The position numbers were made by a program, and so were the translations under genes. From NCBI RefSeq assembly GCF_048077055.1, contig NZ_CP182236.1:5084001-5148000 (forward strand): a DNA stretch of 64,000 nt, in the 5' to 3' direction. This DNA is from Egbenema bharatensis (GTDB lineage: Bacteria; Cyanobacteriota; Cyanobacteriia; Elainellales; Elainellaceae). Below, one piece after another: positions 1 through 8,895 of this stretch (position 1 is its first letter; each line of letters begins with the position of its first letter). The notes under the pieces were generated by a model, which had not been told where the DNA came from, ran no database searches, and saw only the letters and a list, made by a program, of their open reading frames with translations.

Positions 1-477
1 ACAGGTGACTTCCCAGGTTTGTCCGGTCACTTCCAGGGTCTGATTCACCACCTTGTCATCAGGCGCAGTTAGAGTGGTTGGAATCTCTGATGCCAGCAGT
101 CGCGGTAAGCCCATATCGACAGTGACTTGACCATCCGCCTGCAACTTTGGCACCATTACGCCTGCCAGGGTGTGAATTTGGTAGGACACGGTGGAAGAAC
201 CTTTTCCTTCCAGATCGGCAATAAACCGGGCCAGACAGCGAATGCCATTACCGCACATTTCCGGTTCTGACCCATCCGAATTGAAAATCCGCATGGTGTA
301 ATCGGTGCCTGCCTGTCCGGGAAGGGCAAAAATTACGCCATCCGCTCCAATGCCAAAATGCCGATCGCACCAGTCGATCGCCTGTTCAGGGGTAAGGCAG
401 GGGTCTGAACTGTGACGATTATCTACCAGGATAAAGTCATTTCCCAGACCATGATATTTAACGAATTGGATGGACAT
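1..477 (-). CDS. dapF: Diaminopimelate epimerase, N-terminal part (cut by window edge)
   Basis: Interconverts LL- and meso-diaminopimelate in the cytosol, the step feeding lysine and peptidoglycan synthesis. The reading frame starts at the ATG at 477-475 with MSIQFVKYHGLGNDFILVD, the family's typical N-terminus. It continues through the motif MCGNGIRCLARFIADLEG, which carries the first catalytic cysteine. About 159 residues are visible of a family length near 280; the C-terminal half with the second catalytic cysteine lies outside the window. The gene is divergent from hfq across about 300 bases. Confidence 0.95.
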   Translation of the reverse strand, partial: MSIQFVKYHGLGNDFILVDNRHSSDPCLTPEQAIDWCDRHFGIGADGVIFALPGQAGTDYTMRIFNSDGSEPEMCGNGIRCLARFIADLEGKGSSTVSYQIHTLAGVMVPKLQADGQVTVDMGLPRLLASEIPTTLTAPDDKVVNQTLEVTGQTWEVTC

Positions 478-778
478 AAACTGCTCCGATAGAGGGACTA
501 GGGGTTCGAGTGCAGGGCGTAGGCTGAAAGAGATGATTTTGGTTCAGTTTTGGGTTTTCTAGATATTATGCGACTAGGGGTCTTTTGTTATCCACTGTTA
601 TCCACTAAGACGGTCAACCGATCGCATCACGCAGTTGGTTTGAATTACGATTCTCTCATTCTGACGTAAACGTTTCACCAAGCTGATTTTTCCTGATGCT
701 TGTTTAGACCAAACTACTCAAACACATCAACACAATTGACGTATTGTTACTGACTTAAACCAATTTTCACTAACTACT
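478..778. other. Divergent intergenic region dapF/hfq
   Basis: AT-rich spacer of about 300 bases that must hold promoters for both divergent genes. A TTGACG hexamer at about 736-741 could be a -35 element for hfq, but no convincing -10 partner is visible. No gene, hairpin terminator or repeat was recognised. Confidence 0.4.
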
Positions 779-994
779 ATGGCTCCAGAACTTGAAACCG
801 GACTTCCCAGCATTCGCCAAATCCAAACCCTGATTCGGGAAAACCGCGAAGTTGAACTAAAGCTAATCACCAACGATTTACTCACCGGAAAAGTACGCTG
901 GCAAGATCCCGATTGTCTCTGCCTGTACGATCACTACGACCAACCCACGATCGTATGGCGGCAGGCGATCGTCTATATGAAGCCAAAGCTCTAG
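779..994 (+). CDS. hfq: Cyanobacterial Hfq-like Sm protein
   Basis: A 71-residue protein of the short, divergent cyanobacterial Hfq type. The Sm1 part reads VELKLITNDLLTGKVRWQD and the Sm2 part IVWRQAIVYMKP. In enterobacteria Hfq is an RNA chaperone. Cyanobacterial forms lack the usual RNA-binding residues of the C-terminal motif and are known in Synechocystis to act with the pilus ATPase PilB1 in motility. The gene stands alone and next to dapF, a neighbourhood I recall from other cyanobacteria. ATG start at 779. Confidence 0.88.
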   Translation: MAPELETGLPSIRQIQTLIRENREVELKLITNDLLTGKVRWQDPDCLCLYDHYDQPTIVWRQAIVYMKPKL

Positions 995-1081
995 GGGGCT
1001 AACAGGTATCTAATCAGCAGGCTACAAGGGTTGATCCTAGAGAGCATCCGATGTCCATCTAAATCGAGCAATTTCCGTAGC

Positions 1082-1098
1082 GCAGGCATCTTGCCTGC
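1082..1098. repeat. Small dispersed palindrome GCAGGCA-TCT-TGCCTGC
   Basis: Perfect 7-bp stem with a 3-base loop, of the kind scattered between cyanobacterial genes. It lies between hfq and the nucleotidyltransferase pseudogene and could also work as a transcription stop, though no T-run follows. Confidence 0.5.
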
Positions 1099-1124
1099 CT
1101 GTGAAATACAGGCAGCTTCTTCAG

Positions 1125-1448
1125 TCACACCAAAACTCCTTCCTGTTGGACGTTGTTTAGGAAAACGGTGCGCTGTTCCTGAAATTGTTTAGCTGAGACA
1201 AATACGTTGCAAATGACAACGCCATATTCCAGGCATAAATCCGCCACTACCTCACCTGTACGCTTGATTTCTGTCTAGGAGTCCACTTCACGATTCAGCA
1301 CAACCAGGACATCAATATCGGAATCCTGATCAGCATCTTCTCTAGCCTGTGACCCAAATAGAACTAAACGAACCAGCTGTTTGCCGTACAGTTGCTCAAG
1401 AGAGCAGCGCAGTTTTTCAAGAATTGCCAGTAGTTCAGGATGTCTCAT
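1125..1448 (-). pseudogene. MNT-type nucleotidyltransferase, broken by an in-frame stop
   Basis: Reading from the ATG at 1448 gives MRHPELLAILEKLRCSLEQL, then LVRLVLFGSQAREDADQDSDIDVLVVL. The GSxAR and DSDID motifs are the catalytic signature of minimal nucleotidyltransferases, the MNT part of HEPN/MNT toxin-antitoxin pairs. A TAG at 1277-1275 then interrupts the frame after VLNREVDS. The same frame resumes with TEIKRTGEVVADLCLEYGVV and runs to the stop at 1125, so a single nonsense mutation explains the damage. No HEPN partner is visible downstream. It may be an orphan antitoxin remnant, or a translated 59-residue fragment. Confidence 0.75.
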
Positions 1449-1551
1449 GCCACGATCGCCCTTTCCTCCTTCAGCTTAACTGACTCTACACAAAGCTGAT
1501 CTGAGGTATCTTAAGATCTAAAACTATCTGAGAACCGATACATGACTGAAG

Positions 1552-1625
1552 GGCGAACGATGGGATTCGAACCCACGAATGGCGGAACCACAATCCGCTG
1601 CCTTAACCCCTTGGCTACGCTCGCC
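1552..1625 (-). tRNA. tRNA-His (anticodon GTG)
   Basis: A full cloverleaf can be drawn on the minus strand. The acceptor begins GGCGAGCG and pairs with CGTTCGCC. The first G is the extra G-1 typical of tRNA-His and faces the discriminator C. The anticodon loop TTGTGGT places GTG at 1591-1589, and the T-arm is GTGGGTTCGAATCCCAT. CCA is not encoded in full. Confidence 0.95.
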
Positions 1626-1741
1626 ATAATGTAGATAATATAGCATTTTGTTCGATGATGATCTATTCAGATGATGATCTAGATGTTCTAGGCTAGCCTA
1701 GAAGCAGTAAAGGGCTAGAGCGAATTGTAAGCGGCATTGAT

Positions 1742-2131
1742 ATGAAAAACCTACGAGGTCTACTTTACGTGGTTGGCGCATCTTTGCTGGGAATTGGTGT
1801 GGCAACGGTCGTTACCAATCCCAGGCAAGCGCAGTATGAAGAGTACGCGACTCGACAACTATCGGCTTACCTGCAACAAAACGTTTGTCCCAATGCAGCC
1901 ATCCTGGATAGCCTGTGCCGATCGGCCGTGAGAGACAATCAGGCTCAAATCCGCGGGCTCATTGCGGCAAATACGGAACGGCAAAATTACCTGTTCTGGA
2001 GCGTTTATCAAACCGAGTTGGCTCCGGGTGAGCTGTTGCCTCCCGTGATTGGCGGTACACTACCCGCCTACCACTTTGAATCCGTTGGCGTATTTAGCAG
2101 CTTCCACACCTACAGGGCCGATCGCATCTAA
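1742..2131 (+). CDS. DUF4359 family protein
   Basis: A 129-residue protein of a cyanobacterial family without known function (DUF4359). Residues 5-25 form one hydrophobic segment (LRGLLYVVGASLLGIGVATVV), an N-terminal anchor or signal peptide. The rest is a small soluble domain with two cysteines (VCPN at about 48, SLCR at about 58) and a conserved end resembling YHFESVGVFSSFHTYRA. It converges on lnt and overlaps its stop by four bases. Confidence 0.8.
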   Translation: MKNLRGLLYVVGASLLGIGVATVVTNPRQAQYEEYATRQLSAYLQQNVCPNAAILDSLCRSAVRDNQAQIRGLIAANTERQNYLFWSVYQTELAPGELLPPVIGGTLPAYHFESVGVFSSFHTYRADRI

Positions 2132-3878
2132 TCTTCTCGTCGCCCGCCTGACTTCTTGATTTCCCAGAGTTTTCCACCGATCGCCAGCCCAATCAATACC
2201 CCCAAGCCCCAATCTCCCCAACGGACGTAGAGCGTTTGGGTCTGACGACGATAGAGGGTGTGAGCATGGATTTCGTAGGTACGGAATCCCGAAATCCACT
2301 GGGATCGACCGTGGGGATCAATCACTCCAGACAGTCCCGTATTAGTGGCGCGGGCCGCCCAGCGATCGGTTTCAATGGCTCGCATTACGTCCTGAGCATG
2401 GTGTTGGGTCATCATGGCTAGTTCGTAGGGATCATTATTAGAAGCCGTGAGAATAAATTGCCCGCCTGTGGCAGCTTGCTGGCGGAAGAGAAACGAAAAA
2501 GCTGAATCAAAACAAATGCCGACGATCGCCTGACCAAAGGGAGTATCAACCTGCTGATCCGGACGGCCCGGAATCATACTGGCTTCCACTGGAGAAAGGC
2601 GACTGATGAAGTTACCCAGAAACGCTTCAAAGGGGATGTATTCACCCAACGGTACGGGTTTGATCTTGTCGTACCGACTCAAAATTTGCCCTGTGCCATC
2701 CAGGGTAAATAAACTCTGGGTAATCCGCCCCTGCTGAACGCCAACTGTTCCAATCCAGGCCAGTACACCTCGTGCGCGCACCACCTGATCAAACGGATGT
2801 TGCGCTCTCCGGGAAGTCTCAATCCAGTGCCAGGGAAAGGCTCCCTCTGGCGTGAGGACGGCATCCACCCCCTGATCGACCAGGACTTCGTACCCTTGGG
2901 TATAGTGTTCCAACGACATCCGCACCCCCTCCTCAAAATGCTTGATGCGGGTGGGAACATTGCCCTGAATAATGCCAACATTCAAAGCCGTTTCCGGCGA
3001 TTCCACCAGGGGCTGACGGTACAAACCCAACCCAACCAAATGCAGCACGACAAACCATCCAACACTCCAAACCAGCAGCCGTTTTGCCCTCGATCGCTCC
3101 TGCTGGCTCATCCAGATCCAGGCTTCTGCCAGTAGACCATTCACCGCCACGATCGCCCCGGAGACAAAGGTGGGGCCCGATAGCCTGCCGAGATGGAGAA
3201 TTGCCAGGTTATGGGGACTCTGGGTAAAGGCAAGGGATGTCCAGTACAGCGGGCCGTGGGACCAGATCGCCTCCAGGGTACACCAGAGGGCAACTGCCAT
3301 TAGAACCCGCAGCCAGGAGGGTGCAGGAGTAGCGGGCGATCGAGTCAGGAAGGGTTTGCTCTCCGGGGGAGGGTTCCTCTGTAAAAATCGTCGCAGCCAT
3401 CGTCTTCGGAGCGATCGTCCTGGGATCTCCCCATCTTTGCCAAGCCACAGGAGCAACCCTGCCCAGGTCGTGACCAGTGCTGCTCCCCAGAGGGTGACAA
3501 ATCCCCACGCGAACAGAGTCACTCCCCAACTCGCCAGCCAGGGAACCCCCAACCAGGTCAGGGGATGCAGTCCGGTCAGCCAGGAGAGGGCAATCCCGTG
3601 ATAGCCAATGCCCCAGGTGAGGGCGTAGAGGAGGGGGAGGGGGAATTCTCCTGTGACGCGATACGGAGGGAAATTGGGAGATTGGGGACTGGAGGATTGA
3701 GGGAAAGGAGAAGCCAGAGGGGGATGAGGGCGAACCAGGCGAGGGGCCAGGCTTTGACAGGGGCAACGGTAAAGCCCATCAGGATGCCTGCCAAAAGGCT
3801 GATCGCAAGCCGCCCATAAACGGGATAGCTTAGGAGAAGCGAGGGGAGAACTGTTAACGTTGAAACAAGGGTCTTCAT
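2128..3878 (-). CDS. lnt: Apolipoprotein N-acyltransferase (frameshifted as read)
   Basis: Inner-membrane enzyme that adds the third acyl chain to lipoproteins. The start is the ATG at 3878 (MKTLVSTLTVLPSLLLS), giving a multispanning N-terminus. The C-terminal nitrilase-like domain shows the catalytic glutamate in LTPEGAFPWHW, the lysine in SRYDKIKPVPLGEYIPF and the cysteine in VGICFDSAF. The N-terminal frame holds to about 3700 (FALIPLWLLLS). From about 3665 downward the correct frame is one base shifted (YRVTGEFPLPLLYALTWGIG). Adding one base would restore a protein of about 580 residues. The break lies in a C/T-rich stretch like intergenic repeats, so it may be a base-call error or a repeat inserted in a periplasmic loop. 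Confidence 0.88.
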
Positions 3879-4011
3879 GTTGACAGCATACGAATTTTTA
3901 GCCCGATCGCCCAAGCTCCTATCTGAAAATCGTTGCAGGGCTTTCCAGGATGGAGCATCCCACCATCCCACCGCATCATCCCATCACACCATCACATCAC
4001 GACTTGCAGCT

Positions 4012-5214
4012 ATGAAGTGGATGCTGGCTATAACGACACTCTTACTCACCCTAAGCCTATCAGGGTGTCGGAGTGAAGAAAGCTCCCAATCTCTTGCGGA
4101 ACAAACTTCACGCCAGCAAGGTGCCGCTGTCATAGGAGAAATTTTAGATACGCCTACTCTGTTTCCCCCGGACATAGAAACGAGTTTACAACGACGGTTA
4201 GCCCAGGAGGTGGTGCGCGGAAAAACCCCTGGCATTGCCATGTATGTGGCGACCTCGGATGGCATCTGGATGGGGGCGGAAGGAACCGCAAATCAGGAAA
4301 CGGGAACGGTAATCAAACCCACCGATCGCTTCCGGATTGGTCGAACAACCAATTTATTCGTTGCGGTGGTTTACCTTCAGTTGGTCGAAGAGGGGATTTT
4401 GGATTTGCATACCCCGATCGCGGAATATCTACCCCCCGAAATTAGCGATCGCTTTCCCGACAGTGACACCCTGCAAATTCGGCAACTGCTGAATCATACC
4501 AGTGGATTAGCCGATGCCTATACCAACGAGTTTCTGAATGATGTGCGTGCTCAACCCGATCGCTCCTGGACAACCCGCGAGATTTTAGCCTATGCCTACG
4601 ATCTGCAACCTGCAACGGTGAGGGGCGTTTTTTCCTATTCCAGTACCAATTACCTGCTGTTGGAACTCATTCTAGAAACCGTTACCCAGGCTCCCCTGGC
4701 AGAAGTTTTGCAACAGCGAATTCAAACTCCAGCCGGATTAACCAATACGTTTCTGGAACTGCGGGAACCGATTCCTGGGGGCTTTACTCAGGGCTATCAG
4801 GACTGGAACAATAATGGTACTTCGGAAAATGTCACCCTGCCCTTAATCAATCCGGGGCTGGGAACTGGCGATCGCGGTCTGGTTTCCAACGCCACTGACC
4901 TGGTGAAATTTGTCCATGCCCTGCTCTACGAAGATACTCTGCTCTACAGAAGCTCCCTGGAAGAACTGCTTTCCTCAACCCCAAGGGGAGCGATGGAAGG
5001 ATCGGGGTTGGGGATTACTCACCTGCTGACTCCCTGGGGAGAAGCCTGGGGGCAAATCAGTTCCGACCTGGGGTTTCAGTCGGTGGTTCTGTACCTGCCG
5101 GTGCATGATCTGACGATGGTGCTTTGGGTGAATGAGGGCGATCGTCAGGCGGTCAATCTGCTGGAGGTGGCTGAAGATGCTCTCCGTTTGATTCTGGGCG
5201 AACCTAAATTTTGA
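4012..5214 (+). CDS. Lipoprotein with serine beta-lactamase/DD-peptidase fold, catalytic motifs lost
   Basis: A 400-residue protein starting at ATG 4012, chosen because it gives a lipoprotein signal (ITTLLLTLSLSGC) ending in a lipobox cysteine. The body matches the class C beta-lactamase-like family (e.g. VVYLQLVEEGILDLHTPIAEYLP and IRQLLNHTSGL). The SxxK motif is expected at the position reading IGRTTN, so Ser is Arg111 and Lys is Asn114. The YxN motif reads YSS, and the C-terminal HxG/KTG-type motif is not visible (WGQISSDLGFQS instead). I infer a non-catalytic envelope protein, possibly a ligand-binding or scaffold role. It is divergent from lnt. Confidence 0.8.
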   Translation: MKWMLAITTLLLTLSLSGCRSEESSQSLAEQTSRQQGAAVIGEILDTPTLFPPDIETSLQRRLAQEVVRGKTPGIAMYVATSDGIWMGAEGTANQETGTVIKPTDRFRIGRTTNLFVAVVYLQLVEEGILDLHTPIAEYLPPEISDRFPDSDTLQIRQLLNHTSGLADAYTNEFLNDVRAQPDRSWTTREILAYAYDLQPATVRGVFSYSSTNYLLLELILETVTQAPLAEVLQQRIQTPAGLTNTFLELREPIPGGFTQGYQDWNNNGTSENVTLPLINPGLGTGDRGLVSNATDLVKFVHALLYEDTLLYRSSLEELLSSTPRGAMEGSGLGITHLLTPWGEAWGQISSDLGFQSVVLYLPVHDLTMVLWVNEGDRQAVNLLEVAEDALRLILGEPKF

Positions 5215-5243
5215 ATGGCTTCAGCAACCAAAATCGACTGTAA

Positions 5244-5263
5244 GGGCACACTGCTGTGCGCCC
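5244..5263 (+). repeat. Dispersed hairpin, GGGCGCAC-TGCT-GTGCGCCC family
   Basis: One of eight copies in this window of an 8-bp stem with a 4-base TGCT loop. This copy has one stem mismatch (GGGCACAC). It lies just after the lipoprotein gene, between converging genes, where it could act as a weak terminator. The asymmetric loop gives each copy an orientation. Confidence 0.75.
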
Positions 5264-5351
5264 CTAACGGGTATGTTATTTTGCCGCATTCCCCTGGGAT
5301 AGCTGCGCTACGGGCGATCGATTTTCGTCCATTGGCAATGATCATCCCATC

Positions 5352-6038
5352 TCACTGCAATTCATCCAACTTGGCGCGAATGGTTTGAATATCCTGCCAC
5401 ATCAACCACTTGGGGCTACCCCGCTCCCGCGATTGGTTTCGGAGCAGATAGGCTGGGTGAAACACTGGCATACAGAGGCGACCTTCCCATTCCAACCATT
5501 CCCCCCGAATTTTGGTAATCCCTCGCTTATCTCCTACTAACCCTTTCACCGCTGAAGCCCCCGAAAGCATGATGATTTTAGGATCAACCATGCGAATTTG
5601 CTCTAACAAGTAGGGGCGGCAGGCATCCATTTCGTCCTGAGTGGGAGTCCGGTTTCCTGGCGGGCGACACTTAACAATATTGCTGATGAAAATATCGGCT
5701 TCAGTTAGCTCCACCGATGCCAAAATCTTATCGAGCAGTTGCCCCGCCTTTCCAACAAACGGCAGTCCGGTTTCATCCTCATTTTGTCCGGGCCCTTCAC
5801 CAATAATCATCAAATCGGCATTGGGGTTTCCCCGTCCCACGACTGCATTGGTTCGCGTCTTGCCCAGGTCGCAGCGATAGCACTGATTGCAATGGACTTT
5901 GATTTGCTCCATTGAAGTATAGGTTCCCGGTGGGATTGGAACCTTCGCATCAGTTGGAATCAATTCGGGATCGATATCGGAGGGTGAATCTGCTGCCCCT
6001 GAAAGATTGAACAGATCCATTTGGTCATCGCCAGCCAT
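5352..6038 (-). CDS. Family 4 uracil-DNA glycosylase (4Fe-4S)
   Basis: Removes uracil from DNA to start base-excision repair. I chose the ATG at 6038 (MAGDDQMDLFNL), which fits family N-termini; an in-frame ATG also exists at 6074. Motifs in order: iron-sulfur cysteines in HCNQCYRCDLGKTRTNAVVG, the catalytic loop GEGPGQNEDETGLPFVGKAG, the later cysteines in NIVKCRPPGNRTPTQDEMDAC, and the uracil-binding motif VFHPAYLLRN. Length about 228, normal for the family. It stands alone. Confidence 0.92.
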   Translation of the reverse strand: MAGDDQMDLFNLSGAADSPSDIDPELIPTDAKVPIPPGTYTSMEQIKVHCNQCYRCDLGKTRTNAVVGRGNPNADLMIIGEGPGQNEDETGLPFVGKAGQLLDKILASVELTEADIFISNIVKCRPPGNRTPTQDEMDACRPYLLEQIRMVDPKIIMLSGASAVKGLVGDKRGITKIRGEWLEWEGRLCMPVFHPAYLLRNQSRERGSPKWLMWQDIQTIRAKLDELQ

Positions 6039-6364
6039 GAGTCTATAGTTCTGTAGCAAGGATCGGTAAATCAAGGCATTTATACTATCGCACGATCGGT
6101 CACTGCATCATGCCGCTTCAGAAAGAGTCTAGAAAGAGTCCCAATAAAAAAGTCCCAATAAAAAACCGACAGCCTCCTAAGTGGATTCTGCCGGCAAGTC
6201 GTGTGTTCCCTGTTGATGACTCGGCTAGAGTTGAGTCTTCTTAAGTATGCAGTTCTGAACAAAGCCTGAGCACGATCGAGATCATCAATGAACGTGATTT
6301 TGATCACAGCTTTGGGCGAAACAGCATGAAGAAACCCTTAAGAATTCTGGGAAATCCTTGATTC
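6039..6364. other. Spacer between UDG and the DUF1499 gene
   Basis: No gene was recognised. The notable feature is a short tandem duplication near 6140-6168 (two copies of AAAGTCCCAATAAA). The rest should hold the promoter of the minus-strand UDG gene. Confidence 0.4.
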
Positions 6365-6928
6365 TCAAGCGGTAAACTTCGATCGAATTTCTTCAACCCG
6401 CTTACGGTTTACACCCAGATCAGACTGCCCCAACCGAGAAGCCGATCGGACATGGATCACATTCGCCGTTGGATCTAGCCAGAACTCGACATCATCCACA
6501 TAGCCCATCAGTGCCGAGGTGAATTCGGCGTACAAATAATTTTCCGACTCAGAAATGATCTCCGTCCGCTCCATACCCTGAACCACAGATTTGAGAGTGT
6601 CCATCGCCTCCGAGGGGGCAGCACTGTAGGACAGCGGGGCAATCTTATGGGCTTCATCAGAATCGGCAGCCTGGCTGCTCACACAGTTAGGAGTCGTGGG
6701 ACAAGCCGCCAATTTGCCCTCCGTCACACCCAGGTTAGTGGGGCGTTTGCCAGAAAAAGAGAAGAATGATTTTTTTGCCATAGCCAATTCAGAAGTAAAT
6801 GCAGGAGAAATAGAAACAGGTTGCAACGATACAGAATCCGCCAAGGCGATCGCAGGATAACTGGCTCCAAACCAGCAGGCGATCGTTAAGCAGGAAAGGC
6901 AAAGCAGCGAAATCGCAGACTTCAGCAT
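6365..6928 (-). CDS. Exported DUF1499 protein
   Basis: A 187-residue protein with an N-terminal signal peptide (LLCLSCLTIACWFGASYPAIA) followed by the DUF1499 domain. Diagnostic stretches are LAACPTTPNCVSSQA, YLYAEFTSALMGYVDDVEFWLD and VIHVRSASRLGQSDLGVNRKRVEEIR. Function is unknown; in plants and cyanobacteria the family is found at thylakoid or envelope sites. Monocistronic. Confidence 0.85.
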   Translation of the reverse strand: MLKSAISLLCLSCLTIACWFGASYPAIALADSVSLQPVSISPAFTSELAMAKKSFFSFSGKRPTNLGVTEGKLAACPTTPNCVSSQAADSDEAHKIAPLSYSAAPSEAMDTLKSVVQGMERTEIISESENYLYAEFTSALMGYVDDVEFWLDPTANVIHVRSASRLGQSDLGVNRKRVEEIRSKFTA

Positions 6929-6966
6929 GAATAATTTAACGGGAATAAGCTTTCTCTTAACATTAT

Positions 6967-7368
6967 TTAACAGTTTGGGAATGATTGAGTCTTTGCCTCA
7001 TGCAGAATCAGGCGGTTTCCGGCTGGATCGTAAGCATAGATTTCTCTGCCGTGGCTCGCTGTCCTGATCTCTCCCGGTGGTGGATACCCCAATTCTGTCA
7101 ACCGATCGATCGCCCCTTCCAGTTGCTTCACTTCAATACACAGGCTCATCCCGCCACTGGATCCAGGCTCTCCTGGGGAGGGGTAAAACTGCGATCGCTG
7201 ATCTGCTGCGGGCTGAAAAATTCCCAACCGCAATCCACCCACCCGAAACTCAGCATAGCGATTGGGGCTGTAGGCGATCGGTTCTAATCCCAGCAAATCC
7301 CGATAGAACCTGACTAACGCTTCCCCTTCCCCATCGACCAACGTCACAAACACCGCATCAAACTCCAT
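6967..7368 (-). CDS. VOC (glyoxalase/bleomycin-resistance) fold protein
   Basis: A 133-residue single VOC unit. It opens with DAVFVTLVDGEGEALVRFYRDLLGLEPIAY and ends with IYAYDPAGNRLILHEA, the usual beta-alpha-beta-beta-beta halves and metal-ligand glutamate positions. Members bind metals and act on small molecules; the substrate cannot be told. It lies 38 bases before the DUF1499 gene on the same strand and may share a transcript. Confidence 0.82.
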   Translation of the reverse strand: MEFDAVFVTLVDGEGEALVRFYRDLLGLEPIAYSPNRYAEFRVGGLRLGIFQPAADQRSQFYPSPGEPGSSGGMSLCIEVKQLEGAIDRLTELGYPPPGEIRTASHGREIYAYDPAGNRLILHEAKTQSFPNC

Positions 7369-7382
7369 CTTCCCTCCTTATA

Positions 7383-7402
7383 CGGGCGAATCGCAATTCG
7401 CC
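7383..7402. repeat. Palindrome GGGCGAATCGCAATTCGCCC followed by C/T repeats
   Basis: A hairpin with an 8-bp stem (GGGCGAAT/ATTCGCCC) and a 4-base loop (CGCA). It is followed at about 7408-7458 by tandem CTCCCCACTCCCCA/CTCCTCA units. Both are dispersed repeat types; the second recurs inside sbcC at about 47718. Confidence 0.6.
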
Positions 7403-7606
7403 CCTACCCTACTCCTCACTCCCCACTCCCCACCCCTCACTCCTCACTCCTCACTCCTCTCCCCCAAATGTAAGGATCGCTTGACATTCTCCTCCGAACC
7501 TCACGCGATCGGATAAGTTAATTGAACTACAGTGAACAAAGAGTTGGCTCGTACCGCTCTGTACCTACACTGGATTATTATTCACGTTGCGTTTTTTAGG
7601 TTAAGC

Positions 7607-8773
7607 ATGGAACTGGCAGCACGACTGGGAGAGATTACGCCATCGCTGACTTTGGCTGTAGACACGAAAGCGAAGGCAATGAAGCGAGAGGGTGTGGATG
7701 TCATCAGTTTTAGTGTGGGAGAGCCAGATTTTGACACCCCGGCCCACATTAAGGCGGCTGCGGTTACGGCTTTAGAACAGGGCAAAACGCGCTACGGCCC
7801 GGTAGCTGGGGAACCCAAACTGCGAGAGGCGATCGCCAACAAACTCCAGACGGATAACCAGCTTTGTTACGGGGTTGACAACATTATCGTCACCAATGGC
7901 GGCAAGCATTCCCTCTACAATTTGATGATGGTGTTACTGAATCCAGGGGATGAAGTCGTGATTCCGGCTCCCTACTGGGTCAGCTATCCCGAAATGGTCA
8001 AGTTAGCGGGGGGTGTTCCCGTCATTCTGCCCACCACGATCGAGAGCAGTTTCAAAATCAGTCCCGATCAATTGCGGCAGGCGATCACGCCCAAAACGAA
8101 ACTCTTCATCCTCAATTCCCCCTCCAACCCCACGGGCATGGTTTACACCCCCGATGAAATCCGCGCCCTGGCGGAAGTGGTGGTGGAGAAAAATATCTGG
8201 GTCGTGTCTGATGAGATTTACGAAAAAATTCTCTACGATGGAGCCGAACACCTGAGTATTGGGGCGGTTAGCCCAGAGTCCTACGATCGCACCATTATCA
8301 GCAGTGGGTTCGCCAAAACCTACGCCATGACCGGATGGCGGGTGGGATTTCTGGCTGCACCTCAACCCATCATCAAAGCAGCCAGCATGGTGCAGGGGCA
8401 CAGCACCTCCAACGTCTGTACCTTTGCTCAGTATGGGGCGATCGCAGCCTACGAGAACTCTCAGGATTGCGTCAAGGAAATGGTGAAAGCGTTTGCCGAG
8501 CGTCGTCAGGTGATGCTGGACTACATTGATGCCATGCCTGGAATTACCTGCCCCAAACCCTACGGGGCGTTTTATATGTTCTTAAATATCAGCAAAACTG
8601 GCTTGAAGTCGCTGGATTTCTCCAACACGTTGCTGGACAACCATCATGTGGCGACCGTTCCCGGTGTAGCCTTTGGCGCAGATGACTGTGTCCGCCTCTC
8701 CTATGCCACCAGTCTGGACAACATCCACAAGGGAATGACCCGATTCACGGAGTTCGTCCAATCCCAAATGTAG
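7607..8773 (+). CDS. aspC: Aspartate aminotransferase (class I)
   Basis: PLP enzyme exchanging amino groups between aspartate and glutamate; related cyanobacterial enzymes also act on prephenate. The start ATG 7607 (MELAARLGEITPSLTLAVD) gives 388 residues, the family norm. An in-frame ATG at 7532 would add 25 atypical residues. Signatures: GEPDFDTP, YGPVAGEPKLREAIA, NSPSNPTGMVY, SDEIYEKILYDG and the PLP lysine in SSGFAKTYAMTGWRVG. Confidence 0.92.
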   Translation: MELAARLGEITPSLTLAVDTKAKAMKREGVDVISFSVGEPDFDTPAHIKAAAVTALEQGKTRYGPVAGEPKLREAIANKLQTDNQLCYGVDNIIVTNGGKHSLYNLMMVLLNPGDEVVIPAPYWVSYPEMVKLAGGVPVILPTTIESSFKISPDQLRQAITPKTKLFILNSPSNPTGMVYTPDEIRALAEVVVEKNIWVVSDEIYEKILYDGAEHLSIGAVSPESYDRTIISSGFAKTYAMTGWRVGFLAAPQPIIKAASMVQGHSTSNVCTFAQYGAIAAYENSQDCVKEMVKAFAERRQVMLDYIDAMPGITCPKPYGAFYMFLNISKTGLKSLDFSNTLLDNHHVATVPGVAFGADDCVRLSYATSLDNIHKGMTRFTEFVQSQM

Positions 8774-8787
8774 GGGCGCAAACGTAG

Positions 8788-8807
8788 GGGCGCACTGCTG
8801 TGCGCCC
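8788..8807 (+). repeat. Dispersed hairpin, perfect consensus copy
   Basis: Reads GGGCGCACTGCTGTGCGCCC, with a perfect 8-bp stem and TGCT loop. It lies 14 bases after the aspC stop. Confidence 0.75.
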
Positions 8808-8895
8808 TTACCGGGTATTGTCAGATGCCTCCGGCGTTGCACATCCGACTGGGATGATTGATGATGTTTAGAGAAATCTTCAGGCAAAGTCGATC

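Noticed and set aside
6080..6307. 75-residue minus-strand frame between UDG and DUF1499 genes
   Set aside because: It runs through short duplications, has no ribosome site or recognisable domain, and lies where a promoter is expected.
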